Part shown: piece by piece, positions 1-11,687 of the stretch
How the letters are laid out: each line of letters opens with the position of its first letter
Numbering within the stretch: the stretch's first letter is position 1
Assembly: GCA_963971305.1 (NCBI GenBank)
Contig: OZ020303.1
Span: 15,311,184-15,375,183, forward strand
Origin: Arcuatula senhousia
Lineage: Eukaryota > Mollusca > Bivalvia > Mytilida > Mytilidae
Length of the DNA: 64,000 nucleotides
Direction of reading: 5' to 3'
Made by a program: the position numbers and the translations under genes
Notes under the pieces: model-generated
Told to the model about the DNA's origin: nothing
Databases searched by the model: none
What the model saw: the letters and a program-made list of their open reading frames with translations, nothing else

Positions 1-290
1 AACTGACCCTAAAAGGGGTTATATTTTTGTTAAACTGTAATTTATTTTTGGTCTGCTTTTGAAAAAAAAATGAATTCCTTGTAAAATGTCATGAATGTGG
101 GAGAAAAGTCCACAAAACATGCCAAAGGCTGCATGTGTCAAAAAACTTTGTTAGTCCACTATGGACTGCATGTATCCAGAGCTAGTGACTATCCATATAT
201 ATTGGGCCTAAAATTTACAGGGTTTGACATGCTGTGGTCATATCATGCTGCGCTGGGCAAAGCTTTTCATTTTCAGTTTTTTAGTGACTG
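1..290 (+). repeat. Fragment of an interspersed repeat, second copy near 28.0 kb
   Basis: From about 133 to 270 the sequence (GCATGTGTCAAAAA, then a stretch ending TCATGCTGCGCTGGGC) closely matches 28011-28150. The upstream part (CCTAAAAGGGG, T-rich text) resembles the degenerate units just before that second copy. This is therefore the right end of the same family. The small open frame across it carries no recognisable protein and I do not call it a gene. Confidence 0.7.
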
Positions 291-339
291 AATGTGCCAC
301 ATTATCTGTTATTATATAATATAATTTTATATTTTGTAG

Positions 340-417
340 GTTTACTGGTAATATAAAGTTAAAAGGAATAATTTTAATTGGTGGCGAAGAAGATACACAT
401 CCCAATAAAATGAGATT
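340..417 (+). CDS. PITHD1: PITHD1 exon a
   Basis: Acceptor TTTTGTAG at 332-339 and donor GTAAGT at 418. Reads FTGNIKLKGIILIGGEEDTH and onward to MR, with a leucine codon split across the junction. Confidence 0.85.
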
Positions 418-2713
418 GTAAGTCACTAACCCCATACACTGTGGGTTCATTATTATTTATTGGGTATATATAATTTTGTTGTTGGTTATTTGGTTAACAG
501 ACATGCCATGAACAACAAATTTCAACTTATTGTTTATTTGATTTATTTTGTCTACAAAATGTAGCATCAGGACTGCAGACCACAAAATAAAAAATCATTA
601 TAATGATTTCAATGTTTTTTTTTAAAGATTATAAACGGATAGAAATTCTAAGATTAAGAAAATACATTGAAGAATTTGGGACCACAGAACATTAAACCAC
701 ACATAACTAAATGGCGGATCCAGAAATTTTCAAACGGTAGTGCATGCAATTTAAAAAAATCTTCTGGGACCTCTTGTTTCATACAGTTCTTAACCAAATT
801 TTCCTGTTAAAGGGGAGGGCATGCACTGAGCATGCCGGTCCTAGATCCGCCTTTATATAATTTTGATTGTTATTATAAACAGCTGTACCATACCATTTTA
901 GGTTTAAAAATCGTCCCAATATGACATTTGATGATGCTGGAGGTGAAGCAGACCAGGAATTTGAACTTTATCCAGACACACAAGGCACTTTAGAATATAG
1001 ACCAAAGTATGTCAAGTCCTAACAGTAAATATGGACTTGTATTTTAATACACTTTCATTCATTTAAGAAAATACGTCTAAAAATTCAAACATAGTTTCAG
1101 AACTTAGATTCCCTAACATAACCAACATTCAAAATATCATGATCATAGAGAAAATACTCAGAAATATACATGACATTAAGACCTATACAGATTTTTATTG
1201 GACACTGCCCCAAAAATAGAAATAAAACATTATGGAAACCATACATGTTCTAAATTGAATTATAGGCAAATAAAAAAATTGCCGCTCAAAATTCAAATAA
1301 AAGGCATTCAAAATAATTCATGTCAGCCATAATTATATAAATTACCCTCTTCCAAAGAAAGTCTTTTTGGGTATATAGAAATCACCCTGTCTGGGCTGTT
1401 CACATGTCTTGAAACCACAACTTTCTTAAACCCTTGATTGATTTTGATGAAACTTCACATGAAGGGAGTGTATCATATGCAAGGCCATCAATGTCCTAAA
1501 TCACAATTCCAGGTTTATATGGAGAACTTCCAGTTAATGATAAGTGTGCTTGATATTTTCATCTTTATTGTCATTCCAAACCTCATATAAATAAACTTAC
1601 AATACAATACAAATATTTAAGTAGTACTCCACCTAAGAATCATGCAAAATTGAAGAAAAGTGATTCATCGATAAAAAGGCTACAGTGGTTTATTTTTAAC
1701 AAAAGATAGTTCAAAGTATACAAAATAAGAAATAAATAACAATTTGCTCATAACGGTCTGGTCCTGGGAGAAATCTTGCCATTTTGTTACAATGGTTTCT
1801 ATTGAAATTATTGACAGTTTTAAGAGTTATCTCCCTTTCTTACAATTTTCCAATGCATTCTATATATTTTTTTCTCTCAGGACCAACGCTTGTTTGGAAA
1901 AAGAGTACAAAATGTCGAATCAGGGTGCTAGTAGGAGTAACATATCAAAAATAAAGTGGTGTAGGCTTTCCACCCATGAATCGCTTTTTGCATGGTTCTT
2001 ATAAAAAGTGGTACTTAACACATTTTTGGGGGCAAAATATAGTATTGTAAATGCATATAGTAAGTTATTGATATTTTTATTTCAGAATTGTCAGATTCAG
2101 TTCAGTAACACATCTTTCCATACATTTTCCTAGTAACTTTGGTGCAGATAACACAAAAGTTTATTACATAGGTCTGAAAGGGGATTTTACAGAGGTAATT
2201 ATCTAATAAAGTTTACAGCAACAACAAAGATAAGATAATTTTATTATGAATAAATGTATGCAACACATCGTATCTAAATCAGCAGAAACGTAAAATTTCA
2301 AAACGGAAAACAGCAATCAGCCTTCTATGTGAACAGTGCATGCATGTTGGCAATGTTCACTGTCTTGCAATTGATCCTATTAGTAGATTTATAATTGGTT
2401 CATCAAACACATTACTGTTAAAAATTAGAGGTCTATATTTTTTTTTTGAACATGAGGTTTGTCTTTTAAAATAATTTCATTTTATGCAGTTCAAAGTTAA
2501 GTAAAACAATTACTGCAAATTCATTGAAAGATAAATTGGTTGCCTGAATTTGATTTAAACAATCAAAATTTTTGAAGACCTGAGAAAAATTGTGATTTCT
2601 TTGTTTTGTAGGCTCACCGACATGAGGTAACCCTGTGTACTTATGAAGCTAGACCTATGCCACAAGACCACAAAACAGACTTGTTTGACTCGGTTAATCA
2701 TCAAATCTCATAG
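340..2713 (+). CDS. PITHD1: PITH domain-containing protein 1, C-terminal four exons (5' end outside the window)
   Basis: Four plus-strand exons (340-417, 902-1006, 2086-2194, 2612-2713) join in frame across GTAAGT, GTATGT and GTAATT donors. They encode the C-terminal part of a PITH domain, the beta-sandwich also found at the C terminus of thioredoxin-like protein 1. Landmarks are GGEEDTHPNKMRLFKNRP, MTFDDAGG, LSIHFPSNFGADNTK and HEVTLCTYEARPMPQDHK, in the order seen in animal PITHD1. There is no thioredoxin domain in the visible part, but the N-terminal half would lie left of base 1, so TXNL1 is excluded only by closer resemblance to PITHD1. The stop is TAG at 2711-2713. PITHD1 is a small soluble intracellular protein linked to proteasome and transcription functions in vertebrates; nothing here shows its role in this animal. 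A possible poly(A) signal lies about 530 bp downstream. Confidence 0.9.
712..855. repeat. Short inverted-repeat element (GGCGGATC ends) in a PITHD1 intron
   Basis: The element begins GGCGGATCCAG and ends CTAGATCCGCC, an inverted pair about 145 bp apart. Its core (CTTCTGGGACCTCTTGTTTCA) recurs at 44176-44275 with the same right end, so this is a dispersed MITE-like family. No transposase is present. Confidence 0.65.
902..1006 (+). CDS. PITHD1: PITHD1 exon b
   Basis: Acceptor CATTTTAG ends at 901 and donor GTATGT starts at 1007. Encodes FKNRPNMTFDDAGGEADQEF and onward to YRP plus a split lysine codon. Confidence 0.9.
1013..2085 (+). other. PITHD1 intron, no further feature
   Basis: AT-rich intron sequence between exons b and c. 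I see no coding exon, RNA gene or clear repeat in it. Confidence 0.5.
2086..2194 (+). CDS. PITHD1: PITHD1 exon c
   Basis: Acceptor TTATTTCAG ends at 2085 and donor GTAATT starts at 2195. Encodes IVRFSSVTHLSIHFPSN, then NFGADNTKVYYIGLKGDFTE. Confidence 0.9.
2612..2713 (+). CDS. PITHD1: PITHD1 last coding exon
   Basis: Acceptor TTTTGTAG ends at 2611. Encodes AHRHEVTLCTYEARPMPQDH and onward to NHQIS, then TAG at 2711-2713. Confidence 0.9.
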   Translation, partial: AHRHEVTLCTYEARPMPQDHKTDLFDSVNHQIS

Positions 2714-4070
2714 CACTGATACTCTCACTTTTAAGAGGGATTGTTTTATTGGTGCATGCTATTTCATCATTTATCATAAAAGTTATATGTGCCTCATGAA
2801 AAGAACTTAGCCTGTTTTTTACACTTACACATCTTTGTTTGTCATCAACATGTCAGCGTTTTTCGTGTGATACTTTATATAAACACAGGGGGTTTAGTGT
2901 CAGAAAACCTGTATTAAACTGTTAGTACGCTTTTTATTTTAAGTTACAACCTAATTTGTCATCCTGTTTGAAAATCTTTAATCCTTTTGACTTTGAAGAA
3001 TGATACTGAAGAAATCAGAATTTTGTAATTAAAGCATTACTGAATGTACAGTTTAATTCAGCATTCAACTTTTTAGAATTTCAGTAATGGAATGATGTAT
3101 AAGTGACTTAAAACCCTAATATTGGGTGTAAGCTAAAGCAATTATGTGATTTTATACATATGTGTATTGCATATATTTTGCAAAAAAATGTGTTAATTGT
3201 TAACTGTTTTATTTGTGAATTTTATACAAGATTTGCTTATAAATAAAAAAGCCATTGCAATGGTTAAGATAACAAATTATTCATATGCTTCTGTTATTTG
3301 CATTCAATAGTTAGGTTATTCTTAAGAAAATGCAGCTATAAAGAATTTTGTTTCAGAAATTGCACCTCTTTTGACCTAAGAAACTTTTTATGCACAGTGT
3401 GTTAAAAGATTAACCATAAAAAATATGTATGATTGAATTGTTAGTAGAAATTAATTAATTGTCACTCACTTTGTCTCCAGTTGAACATACTTTGCTTAAT
3501 ATATTTGTCTTGCTTGTAAGAAAAAGCTACTCTGACAGGATTATGCATATGAGTACTTTTCACTGGCAGCTGCTAAGCAGCTATAAAGTATAAGTTTAAT
3601 GGAAAATGAAAATCTTTGAAAAAAATGACAAAAAGTTCCAGGCAACAAATTTTGCTTTGCCTGATGAGTTCAAAACCTTGAACTGAAACTAAAACTTGTT
3701 TAGTTTGCCTTATTAGCCCCGGCGTTTCATCTTATCAAGGCTTATTAGAGGTTGTCTAGCAAAAAAAACTGCCAATGAAAAACTCAAAATGAATATGAAC
3801 AATAAAATCCAAAACTCAAACTTGAAATGGAACCCAAATAAAATCTAAGATAAACCTTACCCTGGCATAGGAAGAAATTTTCACAGAAAATTCCATGGCT
3901 TTTAAGTATTCATCTAGCCAAAAGTATTATACATACAGGTTTCACAACTACAAGCAATGTGATACCTATTTTTATCATATCAAATTAGATATTTGTCATA
4001 AAAGAACCCCCAATTCTTTTTTCATCAACTATGATCATGTTGTTTGATTAGCAGCTGCTATGTACAATCT
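2714..4070 (+). other. PITHD1 3' UTR and intergenic AT-rich DNA
   Basis: No gene is supported. The first kilobase is probably 3' UTR plus flank. A hammerhead-ribozyme-like core (CTGATGA, then GAAAC) occurs at 3661-3690 but lacks stem I; it is treated under findings. Confidence 0.5.
3242..3247 (+). terminator. Possible PITHD1 poly(A) signal
   Basis: AATAAA in an AT-rich context about 530 bp downstream of the stop codon. Position and motif are all the evidence there is. Confidence 0.35.
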
Positions 4071-4074
4071 ATTT

Positions 4075-4740
4075 GTTCCCTGCTGCAAAGCAGAGCAGGG
4101 ACATGTAATGCCTATGTTCTGTGTGACACTCATGCCTACAATTCTGAACGGATGTTTGTGAAATTAATACATTGTAATTTGGACATGGTAGAATTTGGGC
4201 ACTGTTAGTCAATTTTTGTGGAAGTTGTGTCCCTTTGACCATGAAAATTAGGTCAATGTATCCATCACACTTTTGTAAGCCCTGAATGCTTACAATTCTC
4301 AATGGATTTTGTGAAATTTTACATAATGTTTAAATCAGGAATATCTTCTGAAAACATTATGACAATTTCTGTTGAAGTTGTGCCCCTTTTACCACATGTA
4401 TCCATTACACTTTGGTTAGCCCTCTCATGCCTACAATTATCAATGTTTGTGAAATTTGACATGTTTATATCACCAAATCTGGGTACCATGCTGCTTCTTT
4501 ACTACCCCGCTGCAATGAAGAGCCGGGTGTCTGTCCATGTGTCTGTGCATCCGTGTGTCTGTCACAATTTTTTATAAGATTTCTCAGCTACTACTATTCC
4601 TATGCATTTAATATTTGGTATGCAGCTTCAGATAGGGGTCTCATATGGTGGGAAGCTTAGGTCTTTCCCTTACCTACATTCTGTTTAGCTAGCAGACTTA
4701 TAATTTTTGCTGCTCGGCAGGGACTCCAGGAAGTCCGTTT
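4075..4740 (+). repeat. Interspersed element with about 150-bp internal tandem repeats
   Basis: Degenerate units begin near 4131, 4280 and 4424 (ATGCCTACAATTCTGAA, AATGCTTACAATTCTCAA, ATGCCTACAATTATCAA). They are flanked by CTGCAAAGCAGAGCAGGGAC on the left and GCTCGGCAGGGACTCC on the right. The layout, short related ends around tandem core repeats, resembles bivalve pearl-type elements. That is resemblance in architecture only. Confidence 0.55.
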
Positions 4741-5504
4741 TTGTTGATTTAGATTATAGAACACAGTTCGAATTTAGTTTTTTTAGTTAGTTTCAATTTT
4801 TAAAGTAAAGGTCAAATTAAAGTAGCTAAAAATAAGAATGCCTTGTACTATAGTAATGAAAGTGTGCTTCATTCAGAAAATATATTTTTATACATAATAA
4901 AAAAAAATTAAAAACCCAGGAAGCTAAGTGCAGTCACTTTACCAGCATTGTGTCAATTTCATTTTACCGATCTTTTGAATGTTTTTATCAATGCTTGGTT
5001 TTAAGGTAAAAAATGTGACGTCATTTCTGGAAAAAACTAGCTGGTTGATGTAAAGGTTTTTAGCTTTAAATAAACAGCCAGGTTCTTGTATTTTCAAATC
5101 ATGTACAGCACTATGGTGGGTTTAGTGTAGGTTTTATTCTAATTTAAGCTTGAATTATGGTTTAAAGGTGTGAATTGTAGTGTTTTTTTTCTTAAATCTT
5201 ATTTTCAAAGGAATTTATTCGGAATGAAAGAATTAAATTTTTGTAAGAAACAATTAACCGTGAGAAAACCTATTAAATGTTTGGAATTTAACAATGTATG
5301 ATAAGTGTTTTAAAAGGTTCAAGATAGCTTTAGAATAGTTGTTGGTAGAAGCATATGTGCAGCCAAGCTATGAGCATTTCTGACATTTAAGTACTATTCC
5401 ACAAAAGGATCAGGCAGGGGGTGGCACATCGATAATTTCCAATTTCAGATTTTGGGGTATAGATTCATTCATTTTACCATAAAAACAAACCCAATGCAGT
5501 TTTT

Positions 5505-5553
5505 AGCTCACCTGGACCAAAGGTCCATGTGAGCTATTGCCATCACTTGGTGT

Positions 5554-5606
<53 letters not shown>

Positions 5607-7359
5607 CGTTAACAATTTTAAAAAAATCTTCTCCTCTGAAACTACTGAACAGAATTGAATGAAACTTGGTATGATTGATCCTTAGGGTGTCCTGCACCAA
5701 ACTTGTGTTTCGATTTTTGATCTGTCAAAAAACATGGCTGCCGTTACTAAAAATAGACTAGGGGGGTCAGACTACTGTTTTTGGCTTATAAATCAAAAAG
5801 TATAAGAGATAGAGGAAATCTGAGGCCACGCTGCTGATTCAGCATCAAAAGCTCTACAAAAGTTTCCATTTGGTCAAAGTTGTCAGATGACCCCTTATAG
5901 GGGTAACGGCTCCTTAAAGGTGAAAAATAGCATTTTTTCATGTTTTTGGCCTACAGAATGAGAACTATTGCAGAAAGAGATTAGCTGTTGCTTGCTTAAA
6001 TGTTAAGCTCATTCAGCTCTACAAAAGTCTCCATAGGGTCGAAGTTGTCAGATGACCCCTTATAGGGGTTACGGCCTCTTAAAGGTGAAAAATAGCCATT
6101 TTTCATGTTTTTGGCCTACAGAATGAAAACTATTGCAGATAGAGATTAGCTGTTGCTTGCTTAAATGTTTAGCTCATTTAGCTCTACGAAAGTCTCCATA
6201 GGGCTGAAGTTGTCAGATGACCCCTTACAAGAGTTACGGCCCCTTAAAGGTGAAAAATAGCCATTTTTCATGTTTTTGGCCTACAGAATGAAAACTATTG
6301 CAGATAGAGATTAGCTGTTGCTTGCTTAAATGTTTAGCTCATTTAGCTCTACGAAAGTCTCCATAGGGCCGAAGTTGTCAGATGACCCCTTACAGGGGTT
6401 ACGGCCCCTTAAAGGTGAAAAATAGCCATTTTTCATGTTTTTGGCCTACAGAATGAAAACTATTGCAGATAGAGATTAGCTGTTGCTTGCTTATATGTTC
6501 AGCTCATTTAGCTCTACAAAATTCTCCATAGGGTAGAAGTTGTCAGATGACCCCTTATAGGGGTTACGGCCCCTGAAAAGACGATTTTTCATGTTTTTGG
6601 CCTACAGAATGAAAACTATTGCAGATAGAGATTAGCTGTTGCTTGCTTAAATGTTCAGCTCATTTAGCTCTACAAAATTCTCCATAGGGTCGAAGTTGTC
6701 AGATAACCCCTTATAGGGGTTATGGCCCCTGAAAAAAGCGATTTTTCATGTTTTTGGCCTACAGAATGAAAACTATTGCAGATAGAGATTAGCTGTTGCT
6801 TGCTTAAATGTTCAGCTCATTTAGCTCTACAAAATTCTCCATAGGGTCGAAGTTGTCAGATGACCCCTTATAGGGGTTACGGCCCCTGAAAAGACGATTT
6901 TTCATGTTTTTGGCCTACAGAATGAAAACTATTGCAGATAGAGATTAGCTGTTGCTTGCTTAAATGTTCAGCTCATTTAGCTCTACAAAATTCTCCATAG
7001 GGTAGAAGTTGTCAGATGACTCCTTATAGGGGTTATGGCCCCTGAAAAAAGCGATTTTTCATGTTTTTGGCCCACAGAATGAAAACTATTGCAGATAGAG
7101 ATTGCCTGTTGCTTGCTTAAATGTTCAGTTCATTTAGCTCTACAAAAGTCTCCATAGGGTCGAAGTTGTCAGATGACTCCTTATAGGGGTTATGACCCCT
7201 TATAGGTGAAAAATGGTGTTTTTGGCCTATCAAATGAAAACTATTGCAGGTAGAGAAAAGCTGTTGCTTGCTTAAATGTTCAGCTCATTTAGCTCTACAA
7301 AAGTATAGGGTCAACATCAAGACCAGGTGAGCGATTCAGGCTCCTGGGAGCCTCTTGTT
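5505..7359 (+). mobile_element. AGCTCACCTG-family repeat, copy A, with nine core repeats
   Basis: The left end AGCTCACCTGGACC forms a hairpin with GGTCCATGTGAGCT. The right end is CCAGGTGAGCGATTCAGG followed by CTCCTGGGAGCCTCTTGTT. Inside, the motif GTTGTCAGATGACCCCTTA recurs near 5879, 6046, 6210, 6376, 6540, 6696, 6852, 7009 and 7167, giving nine units of about 157-167 bp. The same ends occur at five other places in the window. No protein is encoded, so the element is non-autonomous or structural. Confidence 0.85.
5556..5606. repeat. (TCG)n microsatellite inside copy A
   Basis: About 17 uninterrupted TCG triplets next to the left terminus. Other copies have GTCCGTCGTCGTC or GTCCGTCCGT at the same place, so this is an expansion of a family motif. 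The poly-arginine open frame on the other strand is a by-product. Confidence 0.95.
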
Positions 7360-7750
7360 ACATCTTAATATGTATTTGGTGCCTAGATATTTTTTGACTG
7401 GTTATATAGGAAAAAAATATGGCGGGAAATTTTCCCGTACTTTTCACTATACAACTAAATTTTTAATGGTAATATCTCCTAAACCCAAGATAGACTGAAA
7501 AATTTAGTGGTCAAATCAAAGTTAACTGGGGTTGCTTTACCTAATTCTGTTGATTTTTTTGGTGAATTTATTATTGATGTGCCACCCTATTAGTGGTATC
7601 TGCCTGATTCTTAGAAAAAGTAGTACTTAATCTGTAACTGTGTATTACTACCTTAGCACCCTGTTCAAAACATAAGGTTTTATTATATTGCTCTTCATAG
7701 TCAAGTTTATTTCAACTTTTCAACTTCAAGCTAAGTGTTTATTATTAGTC
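7360..7750. other. AT-rich intergenic DNA
   Basis: No gene, repeat unit or RNA gene recognised. Confidence 0.4.
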
Positions 7751-7840
7751 TTATAGACAAAACACACTCCAGAAAGAGTTAAAATTGTTTGCCTGCTACG
7801 TTGTTGCAGTTCTCTAATCACAGCATTTAACAGTTTTGGC
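7751..7840 (+). repeat. Direct repeat, left copy
   Basis: ATAGACAAAACACACTCCAG through the ACAGTTTTGG region matches 8333-8420 with about a dozen differences. The two copies flank the element at 7870-8155. Confidence 0.7.
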
Positions 7841-7869
7841 ATCACGACGGGTGTGTTATAGGAAGCAGG

Positions 7870-8155
7870 GTTGCCACTATTTTGTTGTTGCAAAATTCAA
7901 AGGTTTTTCCAGGACTTTTCAAGGGTATTTGAAACATTTTCAAGGATGAAGATAGTCCACAAAATTTCAGTCCCCCTATGAAATTTTCTGTGAAACAGTT
8001 CAATCCTGAACTTTTGATTGTGGAACTACTAGTATCAAATTCCAGAGTTTTTCAAGGATATTTTCATTTTTTTCAAAATTCAAGGTCTTTTCCAGGACCT
8101 TGAATTGATAAATGAAATTCTAGGATTTTTCCAGGTTTCAAGGATGGGTGGCAAC
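7870..8155. mobile_element. Short TIR element (GTTGCCAC ends)
   Basis: Begins GTTGCCAC and ends GTGGCAAC. The interior is built of reiterated motifs such as TTTTTCCAGGACTTTTCAAG and AAGGTCTTTTCCAGGACCTT. A partial second copy with the same left end and interior is at about 63465-63545. Length and lack of coding sequence fit a MITE; the superfamily is not determined. Confidence 0.6.
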
Positions 8156-8332
8156 TTGACGACTTGAACTTAAACGACTTGAGTTCGCATTGTTGATTTC
8201 TGTTTGGTTGATTTTGTGATTTTTGTTTCTTTGTTCTGTTCTTTTTTGTGTTGACTGGTGTTGTTGTTGCCCATTCTGACTTTTGCCCCAATGGTGTCTC
8301 TTTGCTTCATTTACAAAAGATCATACTGTTCA

Positions 8333-8420
8333 TAGACAAAACACACACCAGATACAGTTAAAATTGGTTGCCTGCCACGTTGTTGCAGTTCTGTAACCAA
8401 AGCATTTCACAGTTTTACAA
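8333..8420 (+). repeat. Direct repeat, right copy
   Basis: Matches 7751-7840, including CACGTTGTTGCAGTTCT. Confidence 0.7.
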
Positions 8421-9061
8421 AAGATCATACTGTTTATATAGACAAAAATTGTTAAACTTGATCAACCATAGGAAATAAAAAATTCACAAATAAAAAAACA
8501 AAACTGTAAATATGAACACCATCTTAAGTAAAGGCCACTACCTATAATTTAAAACACAAATAAAAGGTAATCACAAATAATAAGTATAAATAATTTATTT
8601 ACTAACAATTATTAGACAGATAACATTTGGTGTTAGACAAATCACATGTATATGAGTATAGGTTTGCTATAATATTAATCACCTGTATAAAACATATAAA
8701 ATATGAAAAAAAAACAAGACAAATATAACAAAGGCATCTTGTCAAAAAGTATTTTTCTATTTCAAAATTACATTTTCAGTCAAATCTGTATCATTGCATA
8801 GAATTTTAAACAATTAATAAATAAGAGCACTTGCTCTAAATTCAAAGATCTATCTTCAAAAGAAAGTTATTTTAAAAAAAACCTTCAATATAAAAAGGTA
8901 AAAAATTGACAAAGTTCGTTAAGAGAAGGAATTGTCAACTTTATTAGAAAATATAACATATAAAACTATTTTAACAACCACATAAAAATTGTTCAATTCA
9001 AAGGCAGTGAAAAGCTATTAGTAATCTTTTCTATTTAACAAAGTTTAAATTAACAAATTCA
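8421..9061. other. AT-rich intergenic DNA
   Basis: No supported gene or repeat. Confidence 0.4.
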
Positions 9062-10751
9062 AACAAGAGGCTCCCAGGAGCCTGAATCACTCACCTGACA
9101 TATGTGCTCGAAGTAAAGGTTATTAGGCAAAATCTATTTGACGTTGAAAGGGTCATAAGATTAATAAGGGGGTCATCTGACAATATGGTGGATATTAAGG
9201 TGCTGATCACTTTTGTTCTCAATCAAAATCTAAAAATCTGTCACACTTTTTGAGTTATTTGCAAAAAAAATGCAGTTTAACCTTATGTTCTATTTTTAGC
9301 CAAAGTGGCAATGTTTTACAACCAATCAAAAATCCCCACAACAGTTTTATACACCTAATAATAATAAACAATAATACCAAGTTTGGTTCTGATTGGACTT
9401 AAAGTGTCAGAGGAGTTAACATTTTCAATATGAGGAAATGCAGTTAAAATGCTCAATTTTGAAGTTCCAAGGGCAATAACTCCTCAAAGGAAAGGTCCTA
9501 CAACGTTGACCATGTTACATATTTTGTAGATCTTGATGCGCTTAACAATATGCAATTTAAATTTCTCAAATATCTTGTATAGTTTTCAAGATATTGAGCT
9601 AAACAGGTGCGAAATTTGCAAAAAATCCACAAAAAGGGCAATAACTCCTACATGGGTTGTTGGATTTTCTAAAAAATTTCAGAGCTGGTAGATCTTGAGG
9701 TGCTGATCACTTTTGTTCCCAATCAAAATTTTGAAATCTGTCACCGTTTTAGAGTTATTTGCAAAAAACTGCCATTTACCCCAATGTTCTATTTTTAGCC
9801 ACAGTGGCCATGTTTTACGACCAATCAAAAATCCCCACAACAGTTCTATACACCTAATGCTAATAAACAGCTATACTAAGTTTGGTTCCATTTGAACTTA
9901 AAGTGTCAGAGGAGTTAACGTTTTCAATGTAATGAGGAAATGCTGTTAAAATGCATTATTAAGCGGCTTTTTCCTTTGATCTCATCTGCCTGATATTTTT
10001 CAATATCATGGACTGTCCATGATACAAGAAAATATCAGGTGGGAGCACTTGATAACTGTGACGTCATTACCGATAAAAAGAATATTATATACTTTCCTTT
10101 TTGATACTATCTACATCTAGTCTCGTATCAGACTCGTCCTACCGGACTCGTCTGATACTCACCTAGATATAGTTAGTATCAAAAAGGGAAGTACATAATA
10201 TTCTATATAAATTTTGACGTTCTAAGGGCAATAACTCCTAAAAGGAATGGTCCTACAACGTTGACCCTATTACATATTTTGTAGATCTTGATGTGCTTAA
10301 CAATATGCAATTTAAATTTCTAAAATATCTAGTATAGTTTTCAAGATATTGAGCTAAACAGGTGCAAAATTTGCAAAAAATCCACAAAAAGGGCAATAAC
10401 TCCTACATGGGTTGTTGGATTTTCTTCAAAATTTCAGGGTAGGTAGATCTTGAGGTGCTGATCACTTATACCCGTGCCAGAATTTTGATATCTGTAGCCG
10501 TTTTTGAGTTATTTGCAAAAAACTGCATTCTACCCCTATGTTCTATTTTTAGCCATGGCGGCCATGTTTTACGACGAATAAAAAATCCCCACATCAGTTC
10601 TAAGCATCAAATGCTAATGAACAACCATACCAAGTTTGGTTGCAATTAGACTTATGGTGTCAGAGGAGTTAACGTTTGAAAAAGTTTACGGACGGACGAC
10701 GGACGCCAAGTGACGCCAATAGCTCACATGACCCTTCGGGTCAGGTGAGCT
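9062..10751 (-). mobile_element. AGCTCACCTG-family repeat, copy B
   Basis: Inverted relative to copy A. It starts AACAAGAGGCTCCCAGGAGC and ends GGTCAGGTGAGCT, preceded by GGACGGACGACGGACGCC. The internal core differs from copy A: units contain CAATAACTCCT, TAGATCTTGA and TATTTTTAGCCACAGTGGCC. It is interrupted by a separate element at about 9955-10208. Confidence 0.85.
9955..10208 (+). mobile_element. Element nested in copy B, second copy at 62.8-63.0 kb
   Basis: Copy B sequence (AAAATGC, then AATTTTGACGTTC) is split by about 250 bp containing TTTCCTTTGATCTCATCTGC, CTGATATTTTTCAATATCATG and CACCTAGATATAGTTAG. The same motifs appear in reverse order and strand at 62822-63009, so this is an independent dispersed family. 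Exact ends are uncertain. Confidence 0.7.
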
Positions 10752-11687
10752 AAAAATCATATTCTTAAAAATATGATTAAGAAAAAGTTGATATTTGCCA
10801 TTGATACATGCTCACAGCTTTCTCTTTATTTAACTAATAACATGTAGTTTTAATAGAAAACTAATCCCTATAAATTTCTTGACGCAACCAAAATATATAT
10901 GAAATAGTTTAATTGCAAAGTATAAATTGCACTCCCTTTATTAAAAAGAAAAAAAAAACTAACAACAAATGCTAATAGAACAAAAAAAAACAGAAAAAAA
11001 CACAGAAGCACCATAATTCAATAACAATTGACATGTAACAGGTACCATTGAAGATTCACCATAACCAGACTACTTGTATACAATTAAAATGCCCCTTTGC
11101 AACAAGAAAGGGTATATAAACTTCCCAGCTTATGATGATCAATTTGATATGTTTGTATTTTTACAGTTACAAATATCTCTATGCAAATGTTAAAAAAAAG
11201 ACACAAAAACAAACAGAAATTTTGTTCAGAATTAGATTTTATGTTCATAAATGTAAGCAGTGCAATAAAAAAATACTCTGTTCAGATAAAGTACTTGCTT
11301 TAAATTCAGTTCTAAATTACTTTCTGATCAGAATTACAGTAACCCTTATCTATAGAGAAAAATAGAAAACAGGTCTCTGTCAAAGTACAATGAATGTAAA
11401 AAAGTAAATACTGGGTAACAGAAAATGCCATGTTAAGTTATACCCGTAAGATATATTATGCAAAAAAATAAAGATTAAAGGCAAGAATTTTCCAGGCAAA
11501 TTAATAACTAAAATGCATATAAAGGATGGCAAGGAATTTTAGGGAACAGGTAAATTAAACAATATTAAATGGTGATATAAAAGGACGGAGACCAAAATAA
11601 CTATTAATTTTAACCTATTGATATATTATATTTTGTCAACCATCCATAAACATTTATTAGTACCTATATACTACTACAAATGTACTG
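10752..11687. other. Intergenic DNA and downstream flank of the EndoU gene
   Basis: AT-rich, with no supported gene. On the minus strand, AATAAA motifs at 11658-11653 (30 nt past the EndoU stop) and near 10831-10826 are possible poly(A) signals; neither is confirmed. Confidence 0.4.

Noticed and set aside
91..291. 66-codon frame as an upstream PITHD1 exon
   Set aside because: The sequence recurs as a repeat at 28.0 kb and does not resemble the PITH domain N terminus.
5503..5700. Arginine-rich open frame on the minus strand
   Set aside because: It is the translation of the (TCG)n microsatellite at a repeat terminus.
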